Source of the DNA: Gaiellasilicea sp963784895
GTDB taxonomy: Bacteria > Actinomycetota > Thermoleophilia > Gaiellales > Gaiellaceae
Assembly: GCA_963784895.1 (NCBI GenBank)
Contig: CAWATM010000002.1
Span: 116,678-180,677, forward strand
Direction of reading: 5' to 3'
DNA length: 64,000 bases
Shown: positions 8,668 through 17,377 of the stretch, one piece after another
How positions within the stretch are numbered: position 1 is the first letter of the stretch
Layout: each line of letters begins with the position of its first letter
Made by a program: the position numbers and the translations under genes
The notes under the pieces: generated by a model
What the model saw: the letters and a program-made list of their open reading frames with translations, nothing else
What the model was told of the DNA's origin: nothing
Databases searched by the model: none

Positions 8668-9422
8668 CGCAGCGCGAGCAGCCGCTCGGGATGCTTGCGC
8701 AGGAAACGCGCCATCCCGCGCAGATGCCAGAGCGTGTGCCGGTCGAGGAAGCGCTTGTCGATCACCGCGGCGTAGTCGTGGTGGGCGACCGCCGCCGGAA
8801 CGAGCCAGCGCTCCCAGCCGACCTGCGCGGCACGGTAGGCGACGTCGATGTCCTCGACGTAATGCCGGAATCCGGCGTCCCAGCCGCCGATCTCCTCGAG
8901 CATCGTCCGCCGCATCAGCAGACAGGCGCCGGCGAGCAGCCAGTCACCCTGCACCGGCTCGGCCGGCCTGGTCCCGTAGTGGGAGATCTGGTGGCGGTAG
9001 GGGTCGCGAAGCCGCCGCAGCGGCGTTCGCCGCCAGATCGTCCCGAGCACGGTCGGAAACCGGCGCAGCGTTGGCTGCCAGGTGCCGTCGGGCCAGAAGA
9101 CGAGCGGGCCGACCAGACCGGCGCGCGGGTGCTCCTCGGCAAAGCGCGCCAGCTCGGCGACGGCGTCCGGCTCGGGGTAGGCGTCGGGGTTCGAGACCAG
9201 GACGAGCTCGCCGGCGGTCTCTGCGACGCCGCGGTTGACATTGGCGGCGAACGAGAGCGGCCGCGCGTTCTCGAGCACGCGGGCGCCGTGTCGGTCGGCG
9301 CCGACACTGCCGGGCAGGTTGGCGATCACGACGAGCTCGTCCACCTGCGGCGCCAACGCAGGTAGCGAACGCCCGAGCTCGCGCGCGTGTCCGTGCGAGA
9401 CGACGACGGCGGCGACCCTCAC
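8664..9422 (-). CDS. Family 2 glycosyltransferase
   Basis: This 252-residue GT-A enzyme probably transfers a rhamnose-like or other sugar during glycan assembly. The sequence shows VAAVVVSHGHARELGRSLPA, the NRGVAETAGELVLVSNPDA segment (metal-binding DXD equivalent), ACLLMRRTMLEEIGGWD, and the acid-rich HYVEDIDVAYRAAQVG that holds the catalytic base. The GTG at 9422 overlaps the stop of the upstream gene (GTGA). It is the last of a minus-strand run of glycosyltransferase genes starting near 15763. Donor and acceptor are unknown. Confidence 0.9.
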   Translation of the reverse strand: MRVAAVVVSHGHARELGRSLPALAPQVDELVVIANLPGSVGADRHGARVLENARPLSFAANVNRGVAETAGELVLVSNPDAYPEPDAVAELARFAEEHPRAGLVGPLVFWPDGTWQPTLRRFPTVLGTIWRRTPLRRLRDPYRHQISHYGTRPAEPVQGDWLLAGACLLMRRTMLEEIGGWDAGFRHYVEDIDVAYRAAQVGWERWLVPAAVAHHDYAAVIDKRFLDRHTLWHLRGMARFLRKHPERLLALR

Positions 9423-10438
9423 CGTCCCAGCGCCTCGCGGTAGACCTCGAGGGTGCGCCTCGCCGTCTCGCGCCAGGAGAAGAGCCGTGCCCGCTCGAGC
9501 CCGGCCGCGACGAGGCGCTCGCGCTCCGCCACTGCGCGGCGGATCCCGTCTCCGAGCGCGTGCTCCCCGGCCCAGATCGCGGCGTCCCCCGCAACCTCCC
9601 GCAGCGCCGGCTCCGGCACGGCGACAACCGGCGTCCCGCACGCCATCGCCTCGAGCACCGGGAGGCCGAAGCCCTCGTAGCGCGACGGCTGGACGAGGCA
9701 GGCAGCGCCGCGGTAGAGCTCGACGAGCTCGGCCTGCTCGACGTAGCCGGTCACGCGTGCTCCCCGCCGCTCGAGCTCGCGCGCGAGCGCCTCGTCCTTG
9801 GCCGGCCCCGCGACGACGAGCGGCAGCCCGGCTGCTTCGGCGCCGGCCAGAGCGGCGAGCGGGTTCTTCCGCTCCTGCACGGCGCCGACGAGAAGGACAT
9901 AGTCGTGCGGGCCGCCGTCCTCGGGCGTGAAGACGGGGTCGACGCCGTTCGGCGTCACGACGATCTTCTCGTCCGGGACGCCGTAGAGCTCGCGCAGGTC
10001 GCGGCGGGTGCGCTCGGAGACGGTGAGCACGCGAACGGACTTGCGCGCCGCCCGCGGCACGGCCTTGCGGAAGACGAGCCGGTCCTTGCGGCCCATCAGC
10101 GACGGCTGACGCTCGAACGACAGGTCGTGGATCGTGACAACTGCCGGGCAGGGGAGCACGAGCGGCAGCGCATACTGGAAGTGCGCCAGCGCTGCGCCGA
10201 GGCCGCGAAGGAGCCGTGGGAGCATCAGCGTCATCCGCAGCTCCTGCGAGGGCGTCGCGAGCTCGACCGGCTCGATCCCAACGGGGACGAGCCCGGGCTG
10301 CCGCGTGACCGCGGCGATGCGAATGCCGGCCGCGGGTGCAAGCGGAGCAAGCTCGCGCAGGAGGTTGCGGACGTACGTCTCGTCGCCGGTGCGGCGGCGG
10401 CCGAGCACGTCGGCGTCGACGACGACGAGCGGCGTCAC
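9419..10438 (-). CDS. Family 4 glycosyltransferase (GT-B)
   Basis: This is a cytoplasmic retaining GT-B enzyme of 339 residues. The N-terminal domain has DADVLGRRRTGDETYVRNLL and the family block VVTIHDLSFERQPSL. The C-terminal domain has VLLVGAVQERKNPLAAL, the sugar-nucleotide block YEGFGLPVLEAMACGTPVVA, and a closing FSWRETARRTLEVY. It resembles mannosyl/rhamnosyl transferases of the WbaZ/MtfB type. The GTG start overlaps the upstream stop and its stop overlaps the next start, so translation is probably coupled. The donor sugar cannot be read from the sequence. Confidence 0.9.
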   Translation of the reverse strand: MTPLVVVDADVLGRRRTGDETYVRNLLRELAPLAPAAGIRIAAVTRQPGLVPVGIEPVELATPSQELRMTLMLPRLLRGLGAALAHFQYALPLVLPCPAVVTIHDLSFERQPSLMGRKDRLVFRKAVPRAARKSVRVLTVSERTRRDLRELYGVPDEKIVVTPNGVDPVFTPEDGGPHDYVLLVGAVQERKNPLAALAGAEAAGLPLVVAGPAKDEALARELERRGARVTGYVEQAELVELYRGAACLVQPSRYEGFGLPVLEAMACGTPVVAVPEPALREVAGDAAIWAGEHALGDGIRRAVAERERLVAAGLERARLFSWRETARRTLEVYREALGR

Positions 10439-11406
10439 GCCAGCTCCAGCCAGGTCGCCGCTACCGCATCCGCGACCGCAGCCCACGAATAGGCCCGCGC
10501 CCGGGCGAGCCCGAGCGCGCGCAGCTCCTCGCGCCGCGCCGCCGCCTCCTCGATCCCGGCCGCGATCGCTGCGGTGTCGAGCGGGTCGACGAGGACGGCC
10601 GCGCCGCCGGCGACCTCCTCGGTCGCGCCGCCGCGGCTCGTCACGACGGGCGCGCCGCATGCCATCGCCTCGAGCACGGGGATGCCGAACCCCTCGTAGA
10701 GCGATGGAAATGCGAAGGCGCGAGCGCCGCGATAGAGCGCCGCGAGCTCGTGATCGGAGACCTCGCCGACCCAGCCGGGCGTCTCGACGCCGCCCCAGCC
10801 GCGCGCGCCGACGACGCGCAGCTCCGCACCGATCCGCGTCGCTGCCTCTGCGATCCGGCGCAGGTTCTTGCGCGGCTCGAGCGTCGCGACCGCGAGCACG
10901 TAGTCGCCGGCGCCCGCCGGCCCCTCCGGCGAGAAGACCGGCTCGACTGCGTTGCCGATCACGACGACGCGCTCCGCCGGCGCGCCGAGCAGCTCAACTG
11001 CCTCGCGCTTCGTGAACTCGGAGACCGCGAAGACGCGGTCGGCGGCTCGTGCGACCGGCCCAATCCCGGCTCGGCCCGAATGCCGGTGCCAGCGCGGGAA
11101 GAGCTCGGGGTGCCGAACGAGCGCGAGGTCGTGCAGGGTGACCGCGAACGGCACCGGCGACCGCAGTGGTCCGCGGAAGGTGGTGCAGTGGAGGAGGTCG
11201 AGCCCACGGGCGGAGCGAGGCAGGCCCGCGTAGTACCACCACGTGTCGCGCGCGAGCGATGCGAGCTTCCCCGTCCCGCCGAAGGAGCGCGGGGTCACGT
11301 CGACTCCCTCCCGCCCGGCCAGCGCGCCGAGCAACCCACGCACGTGCCGCGCCGTCCCCGCGCGCGTCTGCACGAGCGGCGAGGTGTCGAGCGCCGCCTT
11401 GATCAC
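10435..11406 (-). CDS. Family 4 glycosyltransferase (GT-B)
   Basis: This 323-residue enzyme shows the GT4 layout: N-terminal LDTSPLVQTRAGTARHVRGL, VTLHDLALVRHPELFPRWH, then VLAVATLEPRKNLRRIAEA, YEGFGIPVLEAMACGAPVVT and the terminal YSWAAVADAVAATW. It is similar to both neighbours (9419-10438 and 11403-12476), so the three look like products of tandem duplication that probably add successive sugars. Start and stop overlap the flanking genes by four bases (GTGA). Specificity is unknown. Confidence 0.9.
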   Translation of the reverse strand: MIKAALDTSPLVQTRAGTARHVRGLLGALAGREGVDVTPRSFGGTGKLASLARDTWWYYAGLPRSARGLDLLHCTTFRGPLRSPVPFAVTLHDLALVRHPELFPRWHRHSGRAGIGPVARAADRVFAVSEFTKREAVELLGAPAERVVVIGNAVEPVFSPEGPAGAGDYVLAVATLEPRKNLRRIAEAATRIGAELRVVGARGWGGVETPGWVGEVSDHELAALYRGARAFAFPSLYEGFGIPVLEAMACGAPVVTSRGGATEEVAGGAAVLVDPLDTAAIAAGIEEAAARREELRALGLARARAYSWAAVADAVAATWLELA

Positions 11407-12476
11407 CGGGCCGCCTCCTCGTAGCCGGCGAGGAGCGTTTCGCCCGCCGCCCGCCACGTGAACCGGCGCACGTGCTCGAGTCCGACGGGAACGAGCTCGT
11501 CGCGGCGCCCGATTGCCTCGTGGACAGCGGCTGCGATCGCCTCCGCGTCGTCGGGGTCCGCCCGCACCGCTACGGCTCCCGACGCCTCGTCCATCGATGC
11601 GTGCGCCGACGCCACCGTCGGCGCCCCGCACGCCATCGCCTCGGTGATCGGCATCCCGAACCCCTCGAAGCGCGAGGGATAGACAGCTGCGGCGGCGCCG
11701 CGGTAGAGCCGCGCCAGCTCGTCGTCGGAGACGAAGCCGAGCCGAACGATGTTCGCCCCACGGAGCTCCGGCTGGTCGCCCCACCCGCTGCCGCCGGCGA
11801 CCGCGAGCAGGAGCTCGTCGCCGAGCAGGCGCTGCGCCGCGATCAACGTCCCGAGGTTCTTGCGCGGCTCCAGCGTCGCCACGGTCAGCACGTACGGCCG
11901 GCCGAGGTCGGCGTGCTCGCCCTCCGGAACGAACACGTCCTTCACGCCCGGATAGGCGACCTTCACTCGCGCGGCGCCGACGCCGAGCCGCTCGACGACG
12001 TCGCGTCCCGTGTACTCGGAGTTGACGAAGACCAGATCGGCCGTGCGGGCGGTGTGCGCGTACTTCGCGCCGTGCATGGCGGCCGTCCTGCGCGTCACCC
12101 ACTCCGGGAAGCGCAGCGGGACGAGGTCGTGCACGGTCGTCGCGCGGACGCCGCCGGCCTGCGGCGGATACATCCAGTCGGAGTAGTGGAAGACGTCGAA
12201 GCCGCCGAGAAAGCGCTCGAGCGCGGGCCGCCCGAGCCGGCTCCACGCATCGCGCCAACGCTGCGAGAGCGGCAGCGGCACCAGCTGGAGCTCGACGTCG
12301 AGCCCGTCCAGCGCGCGCGGAATCGCCTTCCGGCCGGCCGGGCTCGTCGGCGCGAACGCGACGATCTCGTGCTGTCCGCCCGCGGCCTCGACGAGCCCGC
12401 CGAGCGACCCGCGGACGTAGTTGCCGATCCCAGTCAGTGGATGTGACAGCGGGCTGACGTCGAAGACGATCCTCAC
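11403..12476 (-). CDS. Family 4 glycosyltransferase (GT-B)
   Basis: This is a 357-residue GT4 enzyme. It has FDVSPLSHPLTGIGNYVRGS at the N terminus, ATTVHDLVPLRFPEWVTRR, the domain linker VLTVATLEPRKNLGTLIAA, then FEGFGMPITEAMACGAPTVA and RRFTWRAAGETLLAGYEEA. GTG 12476 is chosen because it makes the usual N terminus and overlaps the restored stop of the upstream gene (12473) in the same GTGA pattern as its neighbours. An open extension to 12959 in this frame belongs to the frameshifted upstream gene. It is the third member of the tandem glycosyltransferase trio. Confidence 0.9.
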   Translation of the reverse strand: MRIVFDVSPLSHPLTGIGNYVRGSLGGLVEAAGGQHEIVAFAPTSPAGRKAIPRALDGLDVELQLVPLPLSQRWRDAWSRLGRPALERFLGGFDVFHYSDWMYPPQAGGVRATTVHDLVPLRFPEWVTRRTAAMHGAKYAHTARTADLVFVNSEYTGRDVVERLGVGAARVKVAYPGVKDVFVPEGEHADLGRPYVLTVATLEPRKNLGTLIAAQRLLGDELLLAVAGGSGWGDQPELRGANIVRLGFVSDDELARLYRGAAAAVYPSRFEGFGMPITEAMACGAPTVASAHASMDEASGAVAVRADPDDAEAIAAAVHEAIGRRDELVPVGLEHVRRFTWRAAGETLLAGYEEAAR

Positions 12477-14541
12477 GGTTTCTGGTACTCGAACGCGAGA
12501 AAGCGCGCGCCCAGCTCCCGCAGGTCGCCGCCGCCGGGCACGGCCGTCGGCGAGATCTCGAACTGCACCGTGCAGACGTCGTTCACCGGCACGAGCGGCA
12601 CCCGAAGCATCCACGGTCTCATGAGGCCGGAACGTGATCGACGAGAGCCGGTTCCCGTCCGAGTCGGTTGCGACGACCGTCTGCTCCTCCTTGAACGTGC
12701 CCGGGTCGCTGCCGAGCGTGACCTCGAGCGTGCCGCCGCGGCAGCGGACGCGCCGGTAGGTGGCCGTCGGCCCTGACCAAAAGTCGTTGTCGACTCCCGT
12801 CACGCTCGTCGTCGAGACCAGTGGCCCGCCGACGCCGTAAACGGTGATCCCGAGCAGCTCGTCGGCAGCGACGCGCATCGCCGTCCAGCGCGACCGTTCC
12901 GTCGGTGAGCACGTATCCCTCCTCGACGACGCTGCCGTCGGCGACGCGGCGGATCTCACCGGACTCGGGGTCGACGCGGACAGCGGTCTCGGGGAGACCG
13001 CCCGCCATCGGCCCGCCGAGCGTGTAGACCGGGCCGACCGAGCGGTTGAAGAACTCGTTCATCAGCACGGTGAACCGGTTCGTCTTGCCGGTCCAGAGCA
13101 CCGCCACCTGATCGTCTTCGACGGCGCGGTCGATCCAGTCGCGCGGCCCGGTCCGGATCCCCTCGAAGAGCGCGCCGGCAGCCGCTTGCTCCATCCCATG
13201 CGGGCCCGCGTGGATCGGCTGGACCGCCACCGCGAAGTAGGCGAGCACGAACGCGGGCAGCGCAAGCGCGTAGCGGCGCGGAACGAAGAAGAACAGCGCC
13301 GCCGCGAGGATGCAGCCGACCAGCACGACCTCGTCGAGCCGCGGCAGGCCGACCGCGTCCTGGACGTTCCAGAGCGGGACGATCATCAGCGTGTCGGAGC
13401 GCACCTTCAGCTGCAGGAAGCGCTCGTACGGGATCAGCGCGGGCAACACAGCCGCGATTCCGGCCGCGGCGAGCGCGTAGACGCGCGGCCTCGGCACGCC
13501 GCGGTCGATCCAGACGAGCAGCCCGGTGAGGAGGAGAGGCGCGACGACGAACATGTTCCGCTCGACGATCGCCGCGGCGAAGCGCGAGGCGAAGGCGGCG
13601 ACGATGACGAGCGTCCAGACGGTGAGCGCGGTCGTGGCGGTGACGAACGCCTGCACCTGCGGCTCGAGCGAGCGGATCCGCGCCGCCAGCAGCAGGAACG
13701 CCGCGAACGGAATCACGCCGACGTAGAGATCGAGCTCGGCGAGGTGCCAGAAGACGTACCTGAGCACGTCGACGACGTCGTAGCTCTCCTCGCCGACGAC
13801 CTGGTACGCGCCGAAGAGGCTCGAGATCGAGGCACCGCGTGCCAGCTGACCCGCCAGGACGAGCATCGCACCGCCGCTGACGACGCCGAAGAACGGCAGC
13901 CACGGCCGCAGCGGCCGCCGGGCGACGAGGCGGAGCAGGAGCGGCGCGGTCAGAGCCGCCAAGACGACGGCGAGGCCCTGCACGCGCACGAGCGTGACGA
14001 GTCCGCACGCACCGAGCAGCAGGGCCTGGCGCCGCCACGTCGGCTCGTCGAGCGCCCGCAGCAGCGTCCACGCCGCGAGCAGGAATGCGGGGTAGAACGC
14101 GTTCTCGGACATCAGCGTGCCCGTGTACGCGAGCGAAGGCAGTGCGACCGCGAGCAGCGCCGCGAGCAGCGACAAGCCGGCCGGGAGCAGCCGGCGCGCG
14201 ATCACGTAGGCGGGGATTGCGGCAAGCGACATCACGATCGCGTTGATCGTCCGCGCCGCCGCGTAGGCGTCGGGCAGCGAGTCGAAGAGCAGGTACGCCG
14301 GCGCGAGCAGCAGCGGGTAGAGCACGCTGACGACCCCGAACGGCTCTTCCCGCACCTGGATGCCGGCGCCGGCCGCGAGACTGCGCGCGTTCTCCTGGTA
14401 GGTGAGCTCGTCGGTGAAGATGAACGGCGCCGGCATGCGGCTGCCGAGCCAGGTGCGGAACGCGATCGACCCTACGACGATGAGTGCGAGCCACGCCCAC
14501 ACCGGGACGCGGCGCACCCTATCGACCAAGGGATCTGCCAA
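12473..14541 (-). CDS. Large membrane GT-C-like protein, interrupted by two apparent one-base insertions
   Basis: The N-terminal 540 residues are a polytopic membrane protein with an early acidic loop IFTDELTYQENARSL, like the catalytic loop of GT-C enzymes. Its C-terminal beta domain is spread over three frames. The first runs to about 12880, the second (ELLGITVYGVGGPLVSTTSV and on) to about 12620, and the third (VCTVQFEISPTAVPGGGDLR) ends at a TGA at 12473. Removing one base near 12877 and one between 12609 and 12625 gives a 688-residue protein similar end to end to the one at 6535-8667. The restored stop overlaps the next GTG start exactly as neighbouring genes do. It is either recently broken or a base-calling artefact; I favour the artefact. 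Confidence 0.8.
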
Positions 14542-15763
14542 GCTCGACCTCGGCGAGGCGCCGCGCGAGCTCCGAGGCCTCGGGCGAGCCGGGCTCGATC
14601 CCGACCTCCGTGGCCGCGGCCGCGACGTCCCCGAGCACTGCGTCCGCCACCGCCTCCCCGCCCGCGGCCTGCTCGAGCGCCGACACGTAGAGGTCGGCGG
14701 CGCGGCCGAGATCGTGCTCGCGGCGGACGAGCTCGAGCGCAGCGGCCGACATCGCCGTGCGGGCTCCCTCCTCGCGCGCCAGCAGCTCGAGTGCCGCGTA
14801 GAGAGTGTCGGTCTCGCCGTCGTCGACGGGCACCTTCAGCGCGACGTCGCCGGGAAGCTCCGCGAACCAGCCGACGTCGCTGACGACGACCGGCTTGCCG
14901 AGCGAGAGCTGGCGGATGACGCTGCCCGACGTCTCGCCCATCGTCGGCGAGCGCAGGTTGACGCACACGTCGCAGGCGGCCATCAGCGCCCAGAGCCGCT
15001 CCTCCTCGACGTACTCCTCCCGGAGGATGCCCTGATCGGACAGGCCGAGACGCTGCAGCCGCCGGTCGAGGTCGAAGCCCGGCGAGACGGCGCCGACGAG
15101 CAGCAGTCGCGCCTCCGGCCGGTCGCGGCGCAAGCGGGCGAACGCCTCGAGCAGCTGCGGGATTCGCTTGCTCGCGTTCACGTTCCCGAACGAGCCGATC
15201 AGAGGGGCGCCCTCGAGCTGCGCCGCCGTGACGGGCGGGTGCTCCCAGGCGGGATGCGCGATCCGCCAGATCGGCCCTTGGTAGCCCGCTGACCGAGCCC
15301 GCTGCTCGACGTAGCGGGAGTGGACGATCAGCCCGGTCGCGAGGTCGAGCACCTCGCCGGCGAGGTGGTACTCCTCCGGGCGGCTCTCCCAGAGCGGCGG
15401 GATCCGCTTGTCGAGGACGCCGTGCGCGAGCAGGCGGCCGACGACGCCGCCCTCGCGCTCCATCGCGTCGAGGTAGCCGTGGCCGTCGCGCCGGCCGATC
15501 GTCAGTCCCGCGACGAGGTGATGGAGGACGAAGTCGTGCAGGACGACGACGCCGGGACGCTTGCGGAGCGCGTCGACGATCCAGCCGTGCGCGTCCGGGT
15601 TGTTGCCGAGGTGGTAGAGCGCCACGTCCGCCCTCGGCGCTCGGCGGCGGCGCTGTGCGACCACGAGGTCGAGCCGCTCGCCCAGCGCCGGCAGCAGGTG
15701 GGCACTGTAGTCGGCGATCCCCGATCGCTCGGGCGGCATCGGGCTGTAGTAGGCGACTCTCAT
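14519..15763 (-). CDS. Family 4 glycosyltransferase (GT-B)
   Basis: This 414-residue GT4 enzyme has the N terminus MRVAYYSPMPPERSGIADYS typical of a common subgroup, VVLHDFVLHHLVAGL, the linker PLIGSFGNVNASKRIPQLLE, and an EX7E-like region with MGETSGSVIRQLSLGKPVVV. A C-terminal tail of about 60 acidic, alanine-rich residues follows the GT fold. It overlaps the start of the membrane protein gene at 14541 by 23 bases. Its ATG lies just inside the edge of the 164-base palindrome at 15765-15928, which could affect its expression. Its donor is unknown. Confidence 0.9.
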   Translation of the reverse strand: MRVAYYSPMPPERSGIADYSAHLLPALGERLDLVVAQRRRRAPRADVALYHLGNNPDAHGWIVDALRKRPGVVVLHDFVLHHLVAGLTIGRRDGHGYLDAMEREGGVVGRLLAHGVLDKRIPPLWESRPEEYHLAGEVLDLATGLIVHSRYVEQRARSAGYQGPIWRIAHPAWEHPPVTAAQLEGAPLIGSFGNVNASKRIPQLLEAFARLRRDRPEARLLLVGAVSPGFDLDRRLQRLGLSDQGILREEYVEEERLWALMAACDVCVNLRSPTMGETSGSVIRQLSLGKPVVVSDVGWFAELPGDVALKVPVDDGETDTLYAALELLAREEGARTAMSAAALELVRREHDLGRAADLYVSALEQAAGGEAVADAVLGDVAAAATEVGIEPGSPEASELARRLAEVELGRSLGR

Positions 15764-15764
15764 G

Positions 15765-15928
15765 CGTGATCCGTCCGATGACGATTTCGCGTCTCTGGGA
15801 CGCGAGCTGCATGCGAGGCTAGGACGCAGGGAGCGGCCATACCGGTTGGTATGGCCGCGACTGAGGACGACGCATCGCGCCGCAGATCGCGTTCCAGAGG
15901 CGCACTAATTGTCGTCGGACGGATCACG
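15765..15928. repeat. 164-base imperfect palindrome filling an intergenic gap
   Basis: The outer arms 15765-15786 and 15907-15928 match at 20 of 22 positions when one is reverse-complemented. A second matching block of about 22 bases (19 matches) lies inside each arm. The centre is a perfect 11-base stem (15833-15843 with 15848-15858) around a GGTT loop. The element fills the gap between two co-directional glycosyltransferase genes and includes the stop codon of the upstream one. It may be a MITE-like insertion, a REP-type element or a strong attenuator/terminator. No transposase is nearby. Confidence 0.8.
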
Positions 15929-16949
15929 ACAGCAGCCTCTCGATGCAGCTGTCCCAGGTGACCCGCGCGGCGAGCTCCTTGCCGGCCAGGCCGTACGCGC
16001 GTGCGTCGTCGGGGGAATCGCGCAGGCGCCCGGCGGCGCGGGCCAGCTCGGCGGGATCGGGCGAGGTGACGTAGCCGGTACGGCCGTCCGTGACCACCTC
16101 GAGCGGACCGCCGGCGTCGGTCGTCGTCAGCACCGGCTTCTCGGAGAGAAACGCCTCGTAGGGGACCATGCCGAAGTCCTCGTCCACGGGCGCGTAGTAG
16201 ACGGCGAGGCAGCGGGCGTAGAGCGAGGTGAGCTCGGCCTCGTCGACCCGGCCCGGGAACTCGGCGCGGCCGTTCAGCCCGCGCTCGGCGGCGAGCGACT
16301 CGAGCCGCTCGCGGTCGGGGCCCTCGCCGGCGATGACGACGCGCAGGCCGGGATCGAGCGCGGCTGCCTCGAGCAGGAGGTCGTTTCGCTTCGCGCGGTC
16401 GAGCCGGCCGACCGAGAGCACGAAGTCGCCGTAGCCGTCGTTTCGGTAGGGCAGTTCCTGCGGCGGGTGCGGCAGCACCTCCGCGGCGAGCCCGGTCGAG
16501 CGCTCGATCCGGTCGGCGACGTTCCGCGAGGTCGCGAACAGCCGCTTCGCCTCGCCCAGCGCAACTCGGTCCAGGTTCTGGACCGAGCGCCGCAACGCCC
16601 GGTCGTGCGGTTCTTCGGAGAACTGCCCCAGATCGGTTCGGTCGAGCTCGTACGCCTGGCGGAACTGGTGCAGCACCCAGACGCGCTTGTTCGGGTGCCG
16701 GACGACGTAGGAGGGGAACTTCGTCGCGAGCACGAGGTCGATCGGCCGCCCATCCGACTCGGTCAGGTCGAGCAGCCGCCAGAGGAAGGCCTGGTCGAGC
16801 ACGCGCGCGCCCGGGTACCACTTGAACGGGACGGTGACGAGCTCCGCCTCGTGCTCGCGCTCGCGGAGCTCGTCCACGAGCGTCTCCGCCATGATCTCGG
16901 CCCCGCCGCGCACAAAGGGCACTTGGGGCGCACACACGGCAATCCTCAT
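15924..16949 (-). CDS. Family 4 glycosyltransferase (GT-B)
   Basis: This is a 341-residue GT4 enzyme. It starts MRIAVCAPQVPFVRGGAEIM and has the short mid-region RVWVLHQFRQAYELD seen in this subgroup, the linker FVLSVGRLDRAKRNDLLLEA, and the substrate block DEDFGMVPYEAFLSEKPVLT. The stop codon lies in the right arm of the palindrome at 15765-15928. The ATG overlaps the stop of the small gene at 16946-17338 (ATGA). It probably adds one sugar in the glycan repeat. Confidence 0.9.
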   Translation of the reverse strand: MRIAVCAPQVPFVRGGAEIMAETLVDELREREHEAELVTVPFKWYPGARVLDQAFLWRLLDLTESDGRPIDLVLATKFPSYVVRHPNKRVWVLHQFRQAYELDRTDLGQFSEEPHDRALRRSVQNLDRVALGEAKRLFATSRNVADRIERSTGLAAEVLPHPPQELPYRNDGYGDFVLSVGRLDRAKRNDLLLEAAALDPGLRVVIAGEGPDRERLESLAAERGLNGRAEFPGRVDEAELTSLYARCLAVYYAPVDEDFGMVPYEAFLSEKPVLTTTDAGGPLEVVTDGRTGYVTSPDPAELARAAGRLRDSPDDARAYGLAGKELAARVTWDSCIERLLS

Positions 16950-17338
16950 GACCGCTGCTTCAACTCGGCCTCGAGCTGCGCAACCCGCGCCTCGAGGTCG
17001 TCGATCAGCCGCAGTGCGGCCGCGTTGAAGGAGCGCTGGTCGTACGCGAGCGGCTCCACGTACCAGCGCATCAGCTTGCGGAGCACCGCCTTCGCGGGCG
17101 TGCCGAGGCCGCCGCGCACGCCCGGGCGGAGGCGCAGGTTGCGGTCGGCGGACACCGGCCAGAGTCGTTCGGCCTCGGCGCGAGCAGCGCTGCGGTCGTC
17201 CGCGGCGCCGGCCGCACCCGGCGCGGCGCCGGAACGACGCACCTCCTCCTTCAGCTGCTCGAAGAGCGCCGAGAGATTCGGTTCTCCCGAGGAGGAAATC
17301 CCTGCAAGATCGCTATTTTCGGCAGGGGCGTCGGGCAT
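16946..17338 (-). CDS. Small protein with C-terminal coiled coil, function unknown
   Basis: This 130-residue protein has a disordered, acidic and alanine-rich first half. Its conserved-looking second half has LMRWYVEPLAYDQRSFNAAA followed by a short coiled coil (LIDDLEARVAQLEAELKQ). Such RWYVEPL/QRSFN stretches also occur as N-terminal extensions of glycosyltransferases and methyltransferases in polysaccharide loci, so it may be a stand-alone partner or tether. It is the first gene of the minus-strand run and overlaps the glycosyltransferase at 15924-16949. It has no signal peptide or membrane helix. The ATG at 17338 is 39 bases from the divergent gene. Confidence 0.8.
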   Translation of the reverse strand: MPDAPAENSDLAGISSSGEPNLSALFEQLKEEVRRSGAAPGAAGAADDRSAARAEAERLWPVSADRNLRLRPGVRGGLGTPAKAVLRKLMRWYVEPLAYDQRSFNAAALRLIDDLEARVAQLEAELKQRS

Positions 17339-17377
17339 CGGACGATTGTACCGGCCTGCCGGGATACGCTCCGTGCG

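Noticed and set aside
12619..12959. Separate small gene in the second frame downstream of the membrane GT-C-like gene
   Set aside because: It continues the homology with the paralogue at 6535-8667, so it is part of one frameshifted gene.
12844..14883. A 679-codon plus-strand open frame opposite the membrane GT-C-like gene
   Set aside because: Arginine/glutamate-rich shadow without domains; the opposite strand has membrane helices and a paralogue.
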